Positions 45,252 to 54,797 of a stretch of DNA of 64,000 nt are shown in pieces. The stretch comes from Shewanella sp. NIFS-20-20 (GTDB lineage Bacteria > Pseudomonadota > Gammaproteobacteria > Enterobacterales > Shewanellaceae), in contig NZ_JAHUTT010000009.1 of NCBI RefSeq assembly GCF_019209865.1, positions 32,317-96,316 on the forward strand, given 5' to 3'. The notes beneath the pieces are model-generated. The model ran no database searches. It saw nothing but the letters and a program-made list of their open reading frames with translations, and was not told the origin of the DNA. The position numbers were made by a program, and so were the translations under genes. The first letter of the stretch is position 1. Every line of letters starts with the position of its first letter.

Positions 45252-46216
45252 TGTAATTTGCCTTGTGATGTACGCATGATTTGCAGGGCTTGGCTGTTCA
45301 TTATTGCGGTAAAGTCGGGTATGCGGTCATGACGGGTGTTACCTGATGAAATTGCCCAATGGGCGCTGTTGCGTAGGTGCGGGATTAAGCTCAGGCTACT
45401 GGATAGCCGAAAATGATAGTCAGGCCACAGCGAAGTTAATTCCGATAATTCAATCTTTAAGAATTGCTGAACGACTTCTTTACTTTGGGCTTCATTCTTC
45501 AAAATATGCGCATTGGCGGCTTCAATCGCCGTAAGAATAGCAACCCAGTCGTCATTGTTTTTACCCCCTATTTGGCTGACCAAGTTAAAGGTACGCGTCG
45601 TTAAACCGCGGGTGTCGAATGCCTGTACTATATGATCGTTATTGGTTTTGAGACGATAACCATAGGGTTCCCAAATGGAAATTATGTCGACCTCGCCGGT
45701 AAGTAAGGCCATGGCCAGTTCATTGGCATGATAATAGTGACGGCTATGTTGAATATGTCGTAAATCGTGGAGGATGAGCAGTTGATCAAATAAATATTCG
45801 CTGGCGGAAGATTGAATTAATCCCACTCGTTTATTTTCAATATCTCCGATGGAATGGATGTTATGGCCACGGGTTGAGAATATTTTTATGTCATTATCTG
45901 AGGTGGCAAAGTTGGCCAGTACCGAGAAATCTTGACGATTAAACATCTCAAACATGATGACACTGTCTGAGGTTGTGGCTAAATCGACTTCATTATTTAA
46001 TAATTTTTGGAGGCATAAGTCGCCACCTGCGGTAGGAATTAATTGTATATCCAAGCCAAATTTTTCAAAAAAACCTTGTTGCTTGGCCACAATAATTGGC
46101 GCTGATAACGGCGTTTTGGATACGGCAATTTTGATGGGGTGAGAAAGGGCGATGGCGGGAAATAAACTAACAATAGCGATCCCCAGCCATATCCACTTGC
46201 ATCGAACTGTTTGCAT
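45248..46216 (-). CDS. periplasmic NMT1/SsuA-type solute-binding protein
   Basis: A 322-residue exported protein with signal peptide (about 1-25, ending ALS). The mature start PIKIAVSKTPLSAPIIVAKQQGFFEKFGLDIQLI is typical of NMT1/THI5-like binding proteins for thiamine precursors, sulfonates or nitrate-like ligands. No permease or ATPase gene lies nearby. Instead it overlaps the diguanylate cyclase gene by four bases. A sensory role is therefore more likely than transport. The ligand cannot be predicted. Confidence 0.88.
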   Translation of the reverse strand: MQTVRCKWIWLGIAIVSLFPAIALSHPIKIAVSKTPLSAPIIVAKQQGFFEKFGLDIQLIPTAGGDLCLQKLLNNEVDLATTSDSVIMFEMFNRQDFSVLANFATSDNDIKIFSTRGHNIHSIGDIENKRVGLIQSSASEYLFDQLLILHDLRHIQHSRHYYHANELAMALLTGEVDIISIWEPYGYRLKTNNDHIVQAFDTRGLTTRTFNLVSQIGGKNNDDWVAILTAIEAANAHILKNEAQSKEVVQQFLKIELSELTSLWPDYHFRLSSSLSLIPHLRNSAHWAISSGNTRHDRIPDFTAIMNSQALQIMRTSQGKLQ

Positions 46217-46358
46217 TATATCTTCCCTGAAATGATGTCAGTACTTCCTGTACTCGCTGAACTAAGCAATCAATTATTATTAATATCGAGTATGATAAAT
46301 AAATCTTTAACTATAAATTAGCTTTAGATAAAACGCGTCAAATTTCAAGTTATTGGAC

Positions 46359-46384
46359 AAAAAAAAGGAAACCAATAGGTTTCC
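46359..46384 (-). terminator. rho-independent terminator after xthA
   Basis: On the minus strand the stem GGAAACC-TATT-GGTTTCC is followed by eight T residues. It begins ten bases past the xthA stop. Confidence 0.93.
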
Positions 46385-46393
46385 TTATGATAA

Positions 46394-47200
46394 TTAACTA
46401 AATGTGCTCCAGATGGGCGCATGATCTGAGGGCTTTTCTATGCCTCGTAGCGCATAGTCAATATCACTGGCGCTTAAGCGTTGTGCTAGTGACGGCGTGG
46501 CTAAAATCACATCGATGCGCAGACCGCGGTTATCATCGAAGCCTTTACTGCGGTAATCAAACCACGAAAAGCGGTCATCAACCAGGGGATGCAACTGCCT
46601 AAAGGTATCGATAAAGCCCCAATCGAGCAGTAATTTAAGCCATGCTCTTTCTTCGGGTTGAAAGCTGCATTTCCCCGTTTTGAGCCAACGCTTAGCATTG
46701 ACAGCACCAATGCCAATATCTAAATCGATAGGGGATATATTAATATCGCCAATCACTGCAATATCTTCATCTGCCGAGCAATGGTTGGCTAGATGGGTCA
46801 TTAAGTCTTGATAAAAACGTCGCTTAGCTGGGTATTTCGTTTCGTGATGAATGCTTTCGCCTTGCGGGAAATAGCCATTAATGACAGTCAACAGCCGGCC
46901 ATTGGCTTGTTCAAACTGGCCAATGATCAGGCGGCGTTGCGCGTCATCTGCATCTGAATCAAAACCCTTTTGCACGTTAACTGGAGCGACTTTAGATAAT
47001 AAGGCCACACCATAATGAGCTTTGCCGCCATGGTAATGCACTTGATAGCCCATGGCTTCGATATCAGCGACAGGAAAGGCTTCATCATGCACCTTGGTTT
47101 CTTGAAGACCAATGATGTCGGGAGCATGGCTATCAATTAAGGCGTGTAGTTGGTGGAGTCTAGCTCTTAGGCCATTGATATTAAAAGATACAATTTTCAT
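46394..47200 (-). CDS. xthA: exodeoxyribonuclease III
   Basis: A 268-residue AP endonuclease and 3'-5' exonuclease for base-excision repair. Motifs of the exonuclease III fold are present: NINGLRAR near residue 7, LQETKV (metal-binding Glu about 34), GDINISP (about 150), RIDVIL (about 228) and SDHAPIW (catalytic His about 258). Length equals E. coli XthA. The ATG overlaps the last base of the yciI stop (TAATG), so translation is coupled. Last gene of the yciB'-yciI-xthA group. Confidence 0.96.
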   Translation of the reverse strand: MKIVSFNINGLRARLHQLHALIDSHAPDIIGLQETKVHDEAFPVADIEAMGYQVHYHGGKAHYGVALLSKVAPVNVQKGFDSDADDAQRRLIIGQFEQANGRLLTVINGYFPQGESIHHETKYPAKRRFYQDLMTHLANHCSADEDIAVIGDINISPIDLDIGIGAVNAKRWLKTGKCSFQPEERAWLKLLLDWGFIDTFRQLHPLVDDRFSWFDYRSKGFDDNRGLRIDVILATPSLAQRLSASDIDYALRGIEKPSDHAPIWSTFS

Positions 47201-47499
47201 TATGGCAAAACCTTTTTATAGGGTTTGACAATCACTTCGGCATACACACCGCCGGCAAAATAGGGGTCGGCATTGGCCCAATCTTTAGCACTGGCGAGGC
47301 TATCAAATTCTGCCACTACCAGCGAGCCGGTAAATCCGGCGTCGCCGGGGTTTTCAGAGTCAATGGCTGGGTGTGGCCCGGCGATTAACAACCGACCTTC
47401 ATCATTCAATTGTTGTAGTCTGGCAAGGTGCTGTTCGCGGGTTGCCAAGCGTTTGTCTAACGTGCCGGGAATGTCTTCAGCTGAGATCATATACCACAT
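47200..47499 (-). CDS. yciI: YciI family protein
   Basis: A 99-residue protein that matches the YciI family throughout: [19 protein letters not shown], then [21 protein letters not shown] and [13 protein letters not shown]. The family has a ferredoxin-like fold with a conserved His/Asp pair suggesting an enzyme, but no reaction is known. It follows the shortened yciB gene by four bases, preserving the common yciB-yciI neighbourhood. Confidence 0.92.
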   Translation of the reverse strand: MWYMISAEDIPGTLDKRLATREQHLARLQQLNDEGRLLIAGPHPAIDSENPGDAGFTGSLVVAEFDSLASAKDWANADPYFAGGVYAEVIVKPYKKVLP

Positions 47500-47503
47500 T
47501 ATA

Positions 47504-47701
47504 TTAATTCCTTGGGTTGTTCTGAGGTAAGTGTTGATAAAGAAAAAAGGCGGTAATCACAGGATTGATTAACGTCAGGGCCGTTAAGCCAATGAGGCTA
47601 CTTTTCGGCCTCATTGCTTGAGTGATGGCGAGATAAATACCGAATAATTGATAGATGGCGAAAAAAATGACCATGGGAAACCAAGCTAGCAGCTGCTGCA
47701 T
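47504..47701 (-). CDS. internally deleted YciB-like membrane protein (65 residues)
   Basis: Small hydrophobic protein with two predicted membrane helices. Its N-terminus [20 protein letters not shown] resembles the start of YciB (septation protein A, remembered as MKQFLDFLPLVVFFAFYK). Its C-terminal part [20 protein letters not shown] then HLPQ resembles the very end of YciB ([20 protein letters not shown] then HMPQ). About 110 middle residues are missing, with the frame retained. It therefore looks like an in-frame deletion remnant of yciB, or a reduced functional version. A start at 47743 would add 14 residues; I prefer 47701 because it aligns with the YciB start. It precedes yciI, the usual neighbour of yciB. 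Confidence 0.65.
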   Translation of the reverse strand: MQQLLAWFPMVIFFAIYQLFGIYLAITQAMRPKSSLIGLTALTLINPVITAFFLYQHLPQNNPRN

Positions 47702-47809
47702 ATACAAATCATTCGCAGGAAAAATATGTGCCGAGTGTAGCATGGCCTCGACGCTTGACCAATGCCGTGAGTCTGGGGCGGATTAATGCGACGACCCTTA
47801 AGAAAATGC

Positions 47810-47837
47810 GCCGCCACAAGCTAAGGGCTGTGGCGGC
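47810..47837 (-). terminator. probable terminator of the trp operon
   Basis: A nine-pair perfect stem (GCCGCCACA, ten-base loop, TGTGGCGGC) begins seven bases past the trpA stop on the minus strand. It is followed by GCATTTTCTT, an interrupted U tract. Confidence 0.6.
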
Positions 47838-47844
47838 ACAGGGC

Positions 47845-48645
47845 TCAGGTTGCGTCTTTCATGGCGCGAATAAATGTCGCCATCTCAGCTAATAACGTCT
47901 GGGGTTCATTTAAGTGTTTGGCAATAATATTGACCACCGCAGAGCCTGAAATCGCCCCCGCGGCGCCAGCATCTATGGCAGCACGCACTTGCTCGGGCTG
48001 ACTAATACCAAACCCCAGCAATGGCGGCGGCGCTTGGTAATGCTTGAGTTTTTCTACAACCGTCGCGATGGGCATTTGCGCTTCGATATCCGCGCCCGTC
48101 ACACCCGCGCGCGATAACAAATAGGTATAGCCACTACCAAGTTGAGCCAAGGCCTGTAAATCATCATCGCTACTGTTTGGCGGTGCAATAAAGATTTGAT
48201 CTATCTGGTGGCGCTTAGCGGCTGCTACAAAGGGCTCGGCTTCTTGCATGGGCACATCGGCGATTAAGATGGAGTCGACACCCGCTGCCTGAGCATGTTG
48301 ATAAAAATGATCTATGCCATTGGCATAAGCTAGATTGGCATACAGCAATAATCCAATGGGGATAGTAGGATGTTGCGTGCGAATGGCGCTGATCATCTCA
48401 AAGCAATCGGCCACCTTGACGCCGGCAGCTCTTGCACGGAGGTTGGCGCCTTGGATCACTGGGCCATCGGCGAGGGGATCAGAAAATGGAAAGCCAAGCT
48501 CTAAGGCGTCGGCGCCGTTGGCAATCAAGGTTTCGATGATGGCTAATGACAATGCTTTACCTGGATCACCTAACGTCACAAAGGGAACCAGTGCCCCGCG
48601 CTGCTCGGTAGCAAGGCGGCTAAATAGGGCGGAATAACGACTCAT
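47845..48645 (-). CDS. trpA: tryptophan synthase alpha chain
   Basis: A 266-residue TIM-barrel enzyme that cleaves indole-3-glycerol phosphate to indole, channelled to TrpB. The catalytic Glu lies in [19 protein letters not shown] (about 49; Asp about 60), and the phosphate-binding loop in GFGISQPEQ. Last gene of the trp operon, overlapping trpB by four bases. Confidence 0.97.
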   Translation of the reverse strand: MSRYSALFSRLATEQRGALVPFVTLGDPGKALSLAIIETLIANGADALELGFPFSDPLADGPVIQGANLRARAAGVKVADCFEMISAIRTQHPTIPIGLLLYANLAYANGIDHFYQHAQAAGVDSILIADVPMQEAEPFVAAAKRHQIDQIFIAPPNSSDDDLQALAQLGSGYTYLLSRAGVTGADIEAQMPIATVVEKLKHYQAPPPLLGFGISQPEQVRAAIDAGAAGAISGSAVVNIIAKHLNEPQTLLAEMATFIRAMKDAT

Positions 48646-49844
48646 GAGGCCTCTCCTTGAGTGGCAGGATTAAGAATGTCTGATACGGTAAAAATGTCTT
48701 TGTCGCCGCGACCGGATAAATTGACCACCAACAAGGTGTCAGTGGTGGCTTGTTCAGCCAATGTAATGGCGTGGGCAATGGCATGAGCCGACTCAAGGGC
48801 AGGAATAATCCCTTCGCAACGTGCTAACCGTTGAAACGCTGCTAATGCCTCATCATCGGTGGCCGATTCATACTGGGCACGGCCAATTGCGGCTAAATGG
48901 GCATGCTGCGGGCCGACGGAAGGAAAGTCTAACCCTGCTGAAATCGAGTAGGATTCTTCTATTTGACCTTCTTCATCTTGCATCAGTGGCGCTTTCATCC
49001 CGAAAAATATGCCCGTTTTGCCGTGACGTAGCGGCGCGCCATGCAACGGAGTATCTATGCCTTTACCTGCCGGCTCAATCCCAATCAATTGCACACTGGG
49101 TTCGTCAATGAAATCGGCAAACATGCCAATGGCATTGGAACCGCCGCCGACGCAGGCGATGACGGCATCGGGCAGACGTCCTTCTTTTTCGAGGATCTGA
49201 CGTTTAGTTTCTTCACCAATCACCCGCTGAAACTCACGGACTATGGTCGGGAAGGGGTGTGGACCTGCCGCCGTGCCTAATAAATAATGGGCTTTCTCAT
49301 AGCTGCCAGACCAGTCGCGCATGGCTTCATTGCACGCATCTTTTAAGGTCGCTGACCCCGATGTTACCGGGATCACGGTCGCGCCCATCAATCGCATTCG
49401 AAACACATTAGGCGATTGGCGTTCAACATCTTTGGCACCCATGTAAATGCGGCAATTAAGCCCTAATAAGGCACAGGCGAGAGCGGTGGCAACCCCGTGT
49501 TGGCCGGCCCCGGTTTCAGCGATAATTTCTTTTTTACCCATTCGCTTCGCCAGCAATGCTTGACCCAATACTTGATTGGTCTTGTGAGCGCCGCCATGAA
49601 GCAAGTCTTCACGCTTTAAATAAATTTTACATAAAGGGTTGGGACTCAGGTTACGCGTTAAGGTCAACGCGGTCGGGCGGCCGGCATAATTGTGGAGTAA
49701 ATCCATCAGCTCGGCATTAAAGCTAGGATCGTCCATGGCACTGATATACGCCTGCTCTAGTTGACTGAGAGCAGGCATTAAAATTTGCGGTACATAACTA
49801 CCGCCATACTCACCAAAATAAGGGTTTAGGGTAAATTGCTTCAT
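48642..49844 (-). CDS. trpB: tryptophan synthase beta chain
   Basis: PLP enzyme (400 residues from this start) joining indole and serine. The PLP lysine lies in [20 protein letters not shown] (about 90), the catalytic Glu in [13 protein letters not shown], and the phosphate loop is [12 protein letters not shown]. Two adjacent ATG codons occur; I use the second because GAGG lies five bases before it, while the first has only a two-base spacer. A longer in-frame start would overlap trpCF. Fourteen bases separate it from trpCF. Confidence 0.97.
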   Translation of the reverse strand: MKQFTLNPYFGEYGGSYVPQILMPALSQLEQAYISAMDDPSFNAELMDLLHNYAGRPTALTLTRNLSPNPLCKIYLKREDLLHGGAHKTNQVLGQALLAKRMGKKEIIAETGAGQHGVATALACALLGLNCRIYMGAKDVERQSPNVFRMRLMGATVIPVTSGSATLKDACNEAMRDWSGSYEKAHYLLGTAAGPHPFPTIVREFQRVIGEETKRQILEKEGRLPDAVIACVGGGSNAIGMFADFIDEPSVQLIGIEPAGKGIDTPLHGAPLRHGKTGIFFGMKAPLMQDEEGQIEESYSISAGLDFPSVGPQHAHLAAIGRAQYESATDDEALAAFQRLARCEGIIPALESAHAIAHAITLAEQATTDTLLVVNLSGRGDKDIFTVSDILNPATQGEAS

Positions 49845-49857
49845 CATTTCCTCGAGA

Positions 49858-51246
49858 TTAATACTGACGCAGCTGGGCAAACGCTGCAAAAATTTTGTTT
49901 TTATCTTTAATGCCTGGTTGGCTTTCCAAGCCAGAATTGAAATCTAATCCTTTAAAACCGGCGGCTGCGGCCTGGTGAGCATTCTCGGCATTGAGGCCGC
50001 CCGCTAACATGGCCGCAGAGCGCCGGGGTAATGAGCGTTGCCAATCAAAACTCACGCCGGTGCCTCCAAATTGATTAGCCACGCGGCTGTCATAGACAAT
50101 TCTATCGGCTTGGGAACTGGGGCTGAGCTGCTGTATATCGGTGGCGACACCGATGGCTTGCCAGATTTCACACGCCAGATTGGCCTCAGTTAACGCCTGT
50201 TTAAGTGCCGTTATCGCAGCGTCTGTTTCGTCACCGTGTAATTGAATTGCACTCAATCCCAGTTGCTGGGCATGTTGCATCATCTGTGGCAGTGGGGCGT
50301 TGACAAACACACCGACCAATTTCAGGGGCTGCACTAATTGTTGATTGACTGCTGCTAGTTGAGCGGCATGCTCCAAAGTCACTGCGCGTGGTGAACTAGG
50401 CGCAAAGATAAGACCACCGTACAGACTCCCAGCGTTGGCGGCATGCTCGAGATCTTGAGCTCGAGTGAGACCACATATTTTGTTTTCACCATAAATCAAA
50501 GCGCGGCAGGCTTGATCTAGGTTCGCCTCAGCCATTAACGAGCTGCCAACCAAAAACCCCTGAACTAATGGGGCTAAGCGCCTGACATCCTGATGATGAT
50601 AAATACCGGATTCACTGATAACGACGGCATCGGCAGGAATTAATGGTGCAAGTTGCTCGGTGGTGGCGAGATCGGTACTCAAATCCCGCAGATTACGGTT
50701 ATTTATCCCGATGATCTTGGCGTTAAGTCCCAGCGCCCGATCTAGCTCCTGACGGTTACTGACCTCAGTTAAGATATCTAATTGATAGTCAGCGGCGACG
50801 GCGGCTAATGCTAGGTATTGTTGATCATTCAACACCGACAACATTAATAAGATGGCATCGGCGCCTTGATGAGCCGCAAGCATGACTTGGTAGGGGCTGA
50901 TAAAAAAGTCTTTGCATAATATTGGCTGAGGTATCAAAGCCTTCACTTGAGGGATATAGGCCATATCGCCTTGAAACCATTGCTCATCGGTGAGCACGGA
51001 CACCGCACTGGCATGACGACCATACACCCGGGCTATGGCGTCAATATCAAAGTCATCACGGATTAAGCCTTTCGATGGGCTGGCTTTTTTGCATTCGAGG
51101 ATAAAGCTCGCAGGCCCTTGTCTTAGGGCTTGATATAGGCTGCGCGTCGACGTTTGCGGTTGCAAGGATGCCGCTGGGAATCGCTGTTGCAATTGCGCGA
51201 TATGCGTGTGCTTAGTCTCGACTATTTGAGTTAAAATATTGCTCAT
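49858..51246 (-). CDS. trpCF: indole-3-glycerol phosphate synthase / phosphoribosylanthranilate isomerase
   Basis: A fused bifunctional enzyme of 462 residues. The N-terminal TrpC domain (about 1-255) has [19 protein letters not shown] and [12 protein letters not shown]; the C-terminal TrpF domain (about 256-455) has [12 protein letters not shown] and [12 protein letters not shown]. The fusion is the standard arrangement in enteric and Shewanella-like bacteria. The ATG at 51246 overlaps the trpD stop by four bases and gives the usual [12 protein letters not shown] start. Confidence 0.96.
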   Translation of the reverse strand: MSNILTQIVETKHTHIAQLQQRFPAASLQPQTSTRSLYQALRQGPASFILECKKASPSKGLIRDDFDIDAIARVYGRHASAVSVLTDEQWFQGDMAYIPQVKALIPQPILCKDFFISPYQVMLAAHQGADAILLMLSVLNDQQYLALAAVAADYQLDILTEVSNRQELDRALGLNAKIIGINNRNLRDLSTDLATTEQLAPLIPADAVVISESGIYHHQDVRRLAPLVQGFLVGSSLMAEANLDQACRALIYGENKICGLTRAQDLEHAANAGSLYGGLIFAPSSPRAVTLEHAAQLAAVNQQLVQPLKLVGVFVNAPLPQMMQHAQQLGLSAIQLHGDETDAAITALKQALTEANLACEIWQAIGVATDIQQLSPSSQADRIVYDSRVANQFGGTGVSFDWQRSLPRRSAAMLAGGLNAENAHQAAAAGFKGLDFNSGLESQPGIKDKNKIFAAFAQLRQY

Positions 51247-52289
51247 GACTGGCACCCTTGTGTGGTGGTATTGGAATACGCTATTAATTGTTGTAACCGC
51301 TCCCAAGCGCTTTGATTGGCAAGGGTTGCTAGCGCCAGCGCGGTGCCAGCCTTAGGGGTCGGTGCGATGCCGGCAACATATAAAGCACAGCCCGCATTAA
51401 CGGCCACAGCATCGCGATGGGCTGGTTGACCTTGGCCTTGTAAAATCGCAAGGGTGTATTTGGCATTTTGCGCGGGACTGCCGCCGGTTAAGTCGTCGAT
51501 GGCAGCCTGATTGACCCCTAAGTCTTGCGGGGTTAATTGATACTCTTTCAACTTTTCATCATGAATTTCAACTACCTGGGTGATGCCATGAATCGCGACT
51601 TCATCCAAGCCACTGCCGTGGACGACCATGGCACGTTTAACACCTAAGGCTTGTAAGCATTGAGCGATTGGGGTTAATAAACTTGGGCAATAGACCCCGA
51701 GCACCATAAAATCAGGGCGGGCAGGGTTTATCAATGGCCCTAAGATATTAAATATGGTGCGCGTTTTGAGTGCTTGGCGCACTGGCACCGCATGTTTAAC
51801 CCCTGCGTGATACTGCGGCGCAAAGATAAAACAAATGCCTAATTCTGCTAAACAATCTGCGGCAATATCAGGAGCTAACGTCAGATTAACGCCGAGATTG
51901 GCTAATAAATCCGAGGACCCCGACTGGCTGGATACGCTGCGATTACCATGTTTGGCAACCATGGCACCGCTGGCTGCGGCGACTAGGGCGGCAGTCGTGG
52001 AAATATTGATGGTATTGAAACCATCACCGCCGGTACCAACAATATCAAGGACACCTTGATGTTCTGGGCGCCGAGGAAATAATGTGGCGTGGCCGAGTAA
52101 CGCATCGGCAGCGCCACTGATCTCAGCCAAGCTTTCCCCTTTGATTTTGAGTGCTATCAAGGTCGCAGCAATTTGGCTTTCATTGAGTTGGCCTTGAATG
52201 ATGGCACTAAACAATTGCTCACTTTGCTGGCGAGACAGGGGGTGTTGCTGAAACAACAATGCTAAATTTGCTTGAATATCATCAGTCAT
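51243..52289 (-). CDS. trpD: anthranilate phosphoribosyltransferase
   Basis: A 348-residue enzyme transferring phosphoribosyl from PRPP to anthranilate. The glycine-rich GTGGDGFNTINIST (about 85-98), KHGNRSVSSQSGSSDLL and NILGPLINPA motifs are intact. Here TrpD is separate from the TrpG glutaminase, unlike the E. coli TrpGD fusion. It overlaps trpG by eight bases and trpCF by four. Confidence 0.97.
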   Translation of the reverse strand: MTDDIQANLALLFQQHPLSRQQSEQLFSAIIQGQLNESQIAATLIALKIKGESLAEISGAADALLGHATLFPRRPEHQGVLDIVGTGGDGFNTINISTTAALVAAASGAMVAKHGNRSVSSQSGSSDLLANLGVNLTLAPDIAADCLAELGICFIFAPQYHAGVKHAVPVRQALKTRTIFNILGPLINPARPDFMVLGVYCPSLLTPIAQCLQALGVKRAMVVHGSGLDEVAIHGITQVVEIHDEKLKEYQLTPQDLGVNQAAIDDLTGGSPAQNAKYTLAILQGQGQPAHRDAVAVNAGCALYVAGIAPTPKAGTALALATLANQSAWERLQQLIAYSNTTTQGCQS

Positions 52290-52875
52290 AAGCGACCTCC
52301 TTGCTCACTTGGGCCAATGCTTGGGTAAGTAGCAACCCCCCTTTAGTCGTCAGAATCGATTCGGGATGAAACTGAAATCCCAGAGCGCGATCGTGCGCAT
52401 GGTACACCGCCATGGGCAGACCCTCCACTTCGGCAATGACGGCCAAACATTCTGGCACCTGAGTCGCCACCAGTGAATGATAGCGGGCAATAGGTAAGGG
52501 GTTGGGCAGATTAGCAAATATCCCCTGACCGTTATGTTGCGCCAAACTGGCCTTGCCATGCACCACCTCAGGCGCACGCTCGACTGTACCGCCATAGTGT
52601 TCAACCAAGGCTTGATGCCCCAAACAAATGCCGATGATGGGCATTTTGCCGATTTGCCGCTTAATCAATGCTGCCATGCAGCCTGCTTCATGGGGCGCAC
52701 CTGGGCCGGGTGACAGCACCAATACTTGGGGTTCATCGCTCGCCGCTAGTTGCTGACATAAAAAATCAATATCGACATCATTGCGATAAATATTGACCCG
52801 ATGCCCGAGGCTACGGAACTGATCGACTAAGTTGTAGGTAAATGAATCAAAATTATCGAGTAAGGTAATTATCAT
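52282..52875 (-). CDS. trpG: anthranilate synthase component II (glutamine amidotransferase)
   Basis: A 197-residue class I glutaminase that feeds ammonia to TrpE. The catalytic triad lies in GICLGHQALVEHYGG (Cys about 82) and FQFHPESIL (His and Glu about 169-171), and the N-terminus LLDNFDSFTYNLVDQF is typical. A stand-alone gene overlapping trpE by four bases. It could also serve PabB, but its position makes the trp role primary. Confidence 0.96.
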   Translation of the reverse strand: MIITLLDNFDSFTYNLVDQFRSLGHRVNIYRNDVDIDFLCQQLAASDEPQVLVLSPGPGAPHEAGCMAALIKRQIGKMPIIGICLGHQALVEHYGGTVERAPEVVHGKASLAQHNGQGIFANLPNPLPIARYHSLVATQVPECLAVIAEVEGLPMAVYHAHDRALGFQFHPESILTTKGGLLLTQALAQVSKEVAYD

Positions 52876-54431
52876 TGGCCACCTCCTTGTAAGACCGCAT
52901 TGATCACCGCTTGCGCCTTTTGCCGCGTTTCATCGGCCTCAGCTTGGGGATCGGAATCAAACACAACCCCTGCTCCCGCTTGGATATGGGCGACGTCTTG
53001 ACTGACAAACGCCGAGCGGATCACGATGCAGGTATCCATATCGCCACGACCATTGAGGTAGCCGACGGCCCCGCCATAACTGCCTCGTCGTTGTTGCTCG
53101 GTTTCCCGAATTAATTGTGCTGCCCGAATTTTTGGGGCTCCCACTAAGGTGCCCATATTCATGCAGGCTTGATAGGCGTGCAAAGCGTCGAGTTCAGGCT
53201 TGAGTTGGCCGGTGACGCGACTGACTAAATGCATGACATGGGAGTAGCGGTCTACTTTTAGCAACTCCGCCACTTTACGGCTGCCAGCTTGGCTGATCCT
53301 CGCAATATCATTGCGGGCTAAATCCACCAACATTAGGTGCTCAGATAACTCTTTTTTATCCAAGCGTAATTCCAGTTCAATCCGGCTATCGAGATCGGCA
53401 TCTATGCTACCGTCGTGGTGTTTTCCGCGAGGGCGAGTTCCCGCGATGGGATAGACCTCAACGGTGCCGGTGTGCGCATGATATTTAAGTGCGCTCTCAG
53501 GAGAGGCGCCAAATAAACAAAAATCATCGGCTTGAAAGAAAAACATATAGGGGCTGGGATTGGTGCGGCGTAAGGCACGATAGGCACCAAAAGGATTCGG
53601 GCACGCGAGACTAAAGCTGCGAGAGGGCACCACCTGGAAAATATTGCCAGCGACTATATGCTGCTTGAGTTGTTCAACTTGTTGGCAGTATTCGCTATCA
53701 CTGACATTAACGGTCACAGCGACACCTTGAGCTTGCTCAGCAAAGGCCGGGTGTTCCTCGGCGGCTAAGGCGATGAGTCGTTGTTGACGCTGTTTTAGCT
53801 GGGCATCAACTTGGGCCTCCATACTGAAGGTGAACGTTTGCAACTGCGCAGTTTGGGTTTGATGATCGATAACGATTAACTGTTCGGCTAAATAGAAGAC
53901 ATAGTCAGGGCAATGATTCGCGCCGGTGGCAACCTGGCTTAAGCTTTCTGTGGTAGCGATAAGATCGTATGCCAGAACACCGCCAAGAAAAATGTCGTGA
54001 TGACTTTGGGGGTCAAGACAATGGTTGGCCAGTTCAGAGATAAAAAAGCGCAATCCATCTAAGGGGGATCCGGACAGTAAGCGCGCGTCTTCATCCATCG
54101 GCGCCTCGTCTTTCGATAAATGGATCACTAAGGTGTGTTGCTGGCGGTGCTGGGGGAGTTTTGCAAAAAACTGGCTAATCAATTCGAGCAAATACATGCC
54201 ATTTTGTGATAGAGCCGTAAAACTAATATCGTAGGCTTGGCAGCGGATCTGTAACGCACTGTCACACAGCAGTAAACTTTTTAGGTTTTGTTTGGTGGTG
54301 ACTTCTGCTGACTCCAGTAACAAATGGTGCTGATTGTCCTGATTGAGCGCTTGGTAGAAACAAAGTGGATCGGCTTGGTAGCGTACTGGTTGCCGCTCAC
54401 ATCGAATAAATTTCCCTGTCAGTGATGTCAT
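52872..54431 (-). CDS. trpE: anthranilate synthase component I
   Basis: Chorismate-binding enzyme of 519 residues converting chorismate and ammonia to anthranilate. The N-terminal LLLESAE element (about 36-42) belongs to the tryptophan feedback site. The chorismate domain carries PIAGTRPRGKHHDGSIDADL, MLVDLARNDIAR and QAGAGVVFDSDPQAEADET. First structural gene of the trp operon, preceded by a leader peptide and attenuator. Confidence 0.97.
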   Translation of the reverse strand: MTSLTGKFIRCERQPVRYQADPLCFYQALNQDNQHHLLLESAEVTTKQNLKSLLLCDSALQIRCQAYDISFTALSQNGMYLLELISQFFAKLPQHRQQHTLVIHLSKDEAPMDEDARLLSGSPLDGLRFFISELANHCLDPQSHHDIFLGGVLAYDLIATTESLSQVATGANHCPDYVFYLAEQLIVIDHQTQTAQLQTFTFSMEAQVDAQLKQRQQRLIALAAEEHPAFAEQAQGVAVTVNVSDSEYCQQVEQLKQHIVAGNIFQVVPSRSFSLACPNPFGAYRALRRTNPSPYMFFFQADDFCLFGASPESALKYHAHTGTVEVYPIAGTRPRGKHHDGSIDADLDSRIELELRLDKKELSEHLMLVDLARNDIARISQAGSRKVAELLKVDRYSHVMHLVSRVTGQLKPELDALHAYQACMNMGTLVGAPKIRAAQLIRETEQQRRGSYGGAVGYLNGRGDMDTCIVIRSAFVSQDVAHIQAGAGVVFDSDPQAEADETRQKAQAVINAVLQGGGQ

Positions 54432-54495
54432 ATCGCTTTCCCGTAATTTGGTAATAAGTTAATAGCCAATCTGTCCGTGCGGGAAATTTAGCCAT

Positions 54496-54519
54496 AAAAA
54501 AACCCGCGATGGGCGGGTT
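54496..54519 (-). terminator. trp operon attenuator
   Basis: On the minus strand the stem AACCCGC-CCATC-GCGGGTT runs into seven T residues, located between the Trp-Trp leader ORF and trpE. The ACCCGC arm can alternatively pair with GCGGGT inside the leader ORF (around 54564-54572), the antiterminator. Within the leader, CACTAC and GTGGTG can also pair (one G-U), giving the 1:2 hairpin that permits termination. This is the classical arrangement. Confidence 0.93.
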
Positions 54520-54540
54520 CTTATTGGTAAGGCACTTTAA

Positions 54541-54624
54541 TTACATGTGCGCAGCCAACACCACCCGCGAATGTGAGTAGTGCCACCAATTAATATTAGT
54601 TTTAATTGTTGCTGCAAAAGTCAT
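54541..54624 (-). CDS. trpL: trp leader peptide TrpL
   Basis: A 27-residue ORF between the trp promoter and the attenuator. Sequence starts MTFAATIKTNINWWHYSH: two consecutive Trp codons (residues 13-14) act as the ribosome-stalling sensor of charged tRNA-Trp. The ribosome site is unusual: AGGA lies 13 bases upstream, and a separate 11-codon ATG frame (MSLNHDFCSNN) starts directly after that AGGA and overlaps the trpL start. Either the weak spacing is tolerated or the short frame delivers ribosomes to trpL. Confidence 0.85.
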   Translation of the reverse strand: MTFAATIKTNINWWHYSHSRVVLAAHM

Positions 54625-54660
54625 GATTAAGTGACATTCCTGTAATTTAATTCCTTATAG

Positions 54661-54687
54661 AAAACGCGTTTTGTGATTAAATGTCAA
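54661..54687 (-). promoter_or_regulatory. trp promoter region with palindrome
   Basis: A perfect -35 hexamer TTGACA (minus strand, 54687-54682) lies upstream of trpL. The presumed spacer contains the 12-bp perfect palindrome AAAACGCGTTTT (54661-54672), a candidate operator. It does not resemble the CTAG-centred TrpR operator. The -10 element is poorly defined (TTTTCT or TATAAG). Confidence 0.5.
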
Positions 54688-54797
54688 TGGAAAAAAATTC
54701 AATGTGTTGATTTTGTCACAAGGACCATAACGCTGGGCGCTCGTCGTTAAGCTATTTATTTAAGGTGTTTTTTCCCTATATCCATTACAATATAGCC

